In this document: positions 5,768 through 6,925 of the stretch, in pieces
How the letters are laid out: every line of letters starts with the position of its first letter
Numbering within the stretch: the stretch's first letter is position 1
NCBI GenBank assembly: GCA_964471755.1
Contig: CAYYJM010000308.1
Span: forward strand, 1 to 6,925
Source: CAYYJM01 sp964471755
GTDB lineage: Bacteria > Planctomycetota > Planctomycetia > Gemmatales > Gemmataceae
Reading direction: 5' to 3'
Length of the DNA stretch: 6,925 nucleotides
Notes under the pieces: generated by a model
Told to the model about the DNA's origin: nothing
Database searches by the model: none
What the model saw: the letters and a program-made list of their open reading frames with translations, nothing else
Translations under genes and position numbers: made by a program

Positions 5768-6234
5768 GATTCCTCAGCGTACTCCTCGTAGACGTAGACC
5801 GTGCCAGCCCAGTCGGCGAAGACACGCTCGATGATCGCGCGGACCCTGGCCCATGACAGGCCGCCGTAGCCGGTGCCGATGCGCGGCATCGCGACGCTGC
5901 TGATGCCCTCGGCGTCGGCCTGCTGACGAAGGCCTGTCAGGGCCGTTTCGATGGCGTCGTAGCTGGCCCGGGCGTGCCAGGTGCCCTCCTGGGTGCCGAG
6001 GTTGAAGACCCACGGCTGACCGTCGGCCTTCCACAGCCAGGCGTCGCCGAGGTTGAACTCGCGCGGCGAGGCCTTGCAACGACGGCGGTATTCGGCGTAC
6101 ATCTCCGGGTAGCGATCGCGGAAGCCGGTGGCGATGCCGGCCCCCATCGATCCCTGACAGTTGCAGCCGTGGGCGAGGGCCTGGGCCTGGTAGCGGTTGA
6201 CGAACAGGCCGCCGGTGACGAAGACGAGCGGCAT
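5764..6234 (-). CDS. Macrodomain protein (ADP-ribose-binding/hydrolysing, DarG/TARG1-like class)
   Basis: 156 residues from ATG 6234, a stand-alone macrodomain. The SD reads GGAGG at 6242-6246, seven bases upstream, so this start is preferred over an in-frame ATG at 6372. Motifs in order: VTGGLF (6-11), AHGCNCQGSMGAGIATGF (21-38; the HGCN.QG.MGAGIA substrate loop), RYPEMYAEY (41-49), FNLGDAWLW (60-68), VFNLGTQ (76-82), AMPRIGTGYGGLSW (115-128; second phosphate-binding loop) and VYVYEEY (146-152). Such proteins bind ADP-ribose and may remove it from protein, DNA or small molecules. Where DarG and TARG1 have a catalytic lysine after the 'N..T' strand, this protein appears to have Gln82-Glu83, so lysine chemistry is doubtful. 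No DarT-like toxin is in the window. The stop codon TAG lies in the arm of the palindrome at 5565-5767. Confidence 0.88.
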   Translation of the reverse strand: MPLVFVTGGLFVNRYQAQALAHGCNCQGSMGAGIATGFRDRYPEMYAEYRRRCKASPREFNLGDAWLWKADGQPWVFNLGTQEGTWHARASYDAIETALTGLRQQADAEGISSVAMPRIGTGYGGLSWARVRAIIERVFADWAGTVYVYEEYAEES

Positions 6235-6263
6235 GGGAAGGCCTCCACAGCACGGGCTGATGG

Positions 6264-6291
6264 AGTATCCCGCTCCTGGTAGATGATTCAA
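6264..6291 (-). promoter_or_regulatory. Possible sigma70-type promoter for the macrodomain gene
   Basis: On the minus strand, TTGAAT (6286-6291) and GATACT (6264-6269) are 16 bases apart, about 30 bases upstream of the start codon at 6234. They resemble -35 and -10 boxes. The rest of the 134-bp gap between the macrodomain start and the next gene's stop shows nothing else clear. Chance matches of this quality are common. Confidence 0.3.
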
Positions 6292-6368
6292 GATCGGTAG
6301 GTGGGATTGCACGCCGGCGTTATGAGACAGCCGTTTCGTTGGGCACTCCCTCGGCAGGAGCGAAGGTG

Positions 6369-6842
6369 TCACCGCTGTAGCACGGCCAGGAACTCATCAT
6401 AGGTCGTGGCCCGAGCCAGTGCGCGGAACCAGTCACGCAGCACGTCCATGCTCTCCTGGTGTTCGATCAACTGCACTACCTCCGGCGATGCCTGGCCCGG
6501 AAATTTGATCGCCAGCAACTCCAGCGTGGTTCGACGTTGGTTGTCGAGTTCGCCCAGGTTACGGCTTCGTTCTCGGACGCCGTTGAGGTATTGCGATTCG
6601 CCCATGTCGGGACTCCTGAGAATGCGTTCCCAGGCGAGGTAGGTTCCCGCCAGTTCCGCGAACGTCAAGGCCGCCTCGCGCAGGTCGCCCTGTCGATGGT
6701 TCGGAGCCTTCGCCTGGACCACCGCGAGCCACCTCGTGATGACTACTGAGTCCCGCACGAGGATAGCTACCGGCGGTCCAGGCGAGCGTGGGGCGTCAGC
6801 CCCATGAGACTCCGCACGGCGTTTGAACGCGCCAGTCCTCAT
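6369..6842 (-). CDS. Small uncharacterised protein, 5' end overlapping an inverted repeat
   Basis: No family is recognised with certainty. From ATG 6842 the frame gives 157 residues, but the first ~25 (Arg/Ser/Pro-rich) are encoded by repeat DNA and are probably not native. GTG 6758 gives 129 residues and may be nearer the true start; neither has a clear SD. The frame stays open upstream to the window edge with no start codon. The body looks like a real mostly helical protein: REAALTFAELAGTYLAWERIL, then a charged segment, then RRTTLELLAIKFPG, EVVQLIEHQESMDVLRDWF and a tail near TTYDEFLAVL. This ending resembles C-terminal tails of Rpn/PD-(D/E)XK transposase-like proteins ('R..LL.LL..RFG.LP..V...I.....L..W......A.SL.E'), so it may be a remnant of one. 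That is a memory-based inference. It is 134 bp upstream of the macrodomain gene on the same strand. Confidence 0.5.
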   Translation of the reverse strand: MRTGAFKRRAESHGADAPRSPGPPVAILVRDSVVITRWLAVVQAKAPNHRQGDLREAALTFAELAGTYLAWERILRSPDMGESQYLNGVRERSRNLGELDNQRRTTLELLAIKFPGQASPEVVQLIEHQESMDVLRDWFRALARATTYDEFLAVLQR

Positions 6843-6909
6843 GGGGCTGACGCCCCACGCTCGCCTGGAGGAGCGTGGCCGGGTTGCTTTCCATGGGCGG
6901 GACTCAGTA
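6744..6909. repeat. Outer 13-bp inverted repeat enclosing the REPIN-like pair
   Basis: TACTGAGTCCCGC at 6744-6756 and its exact reverse complement at 6897-6909 enclose the 32-bp inverted repeat. The match does not extend in either direction. It may mark the ends of a 166-bp non-autonomous element, or be an older repeat into which the inner pair inserted. No target-site duplication is evident. Confidence 0.55.
6777..6869. repeat. Perfect 32-bp inverted repeat (REPIN-like pair)
   Basis: Arms 6777-6808 and 6838-6869 are exact reverse complements over 32 bp, separated by 29 bp. Each arm holds one repeat unit (GGCGAGCG, stem TGGGGC, loop GTCA, stem GCCCCA, TGAG) with its own hairpin at 6789-6804 and 6842-6857. 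The 27-bp core is identical to the unit at 4327-4353. The spacer holds a small dyad, GCGTT-TG-AACGC. Two inverted REP units at this spacing are the architecture of REPIN elements, which RAYT-type transposases mobilise in other bacteria; no such transposase is visible here. Confidence 0.85.
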
Positions 6910-6925
6910 TCAACTCGCCACCGCG

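Noticed and set aside
6799..6894. Minus-strand 32-codon frame starting MESNPATLL and reading through the inverted repeat
   Set aside because: Most of it is repeat translation (GRQPHED and similar), it has no clear SD, and it stops after the second arm. It may be the broken start of a former gene, but this cannot be supported.

Overview
This is a high-GC bacterial window. From about 1290 onward it looks like a planctomycete of the Gemmataceae/Isosphaeraceae kind. The basis is a eukaryotic-like Ser/Thr kinase with zinc ribbons next to a pseudokinase-PP2C protein, and dense GC-rich hairpin repeats with a GTCA loop at gene ends. The first 1.3 kb has a different character: a secreted-protein gene with a strong Shine-Dalgarno, divergent from a CadC-type winged-helix membrane regulator, an arrangement more typical of Proteobacteria. 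Both taxonomic readings are inferences from the sequence alone.

Layout: (1) 1-218, minus strand, 5' part of a gene for a secreted protein. (2) 219-319, divergent intergenic region with two small palindromes. (3) 320-2107, a single reading frame joining a CadC-like regulator (winged helix, membrane segment, start of the sensory domain) to a Ser/Thr kinase that begins near helix alpha-C, so the ATP-binding N-lobe strands are missing. The join lies around 1289-1312. It could be an assembly chimera or a real in-frame recombination. (4) 2170-4323, zinc ribbon + pseudokinase + PP2C phosphatase, downstream of the kinase on the same strand. (5) 4325-4450, hairpin repeats between convergent genes, including a perfect 45-bp tandem duplication. 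(6) 4448-5461, minus strand, DNA polymerase III delta' subunit (holB). (7) 5462-5763, holB upstream region plus a 203-bp nested palindrome. (8) 5764-6234, minus strand, a macrodomain protein. (9) 6369-6842, minus strand, a small uncharacterised protein whose 5' end runs into another inverted repeat (6777-6869), with a 13-bp inverted repeat outside that.

How the parts fit: the kinase and PP2C genes look like a co-transcribed phosphorylation/dephosphorylation pair, both carrying CxxC zinc ribbons. HolB is a housekeeping clamp-loader subunit. The macrodomain protein probably binds or hydrolyses ADP-ribose derivatives. The most interesting non-coding signal is a hairpin family sitting just after stop codons. 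Its members keep a GTCA loop and fixed flanks while the stem sequence changes on both sides together. The most important caution is the chimeric frame at 320-2107: left and right of about 1300 may not come from the same genome.
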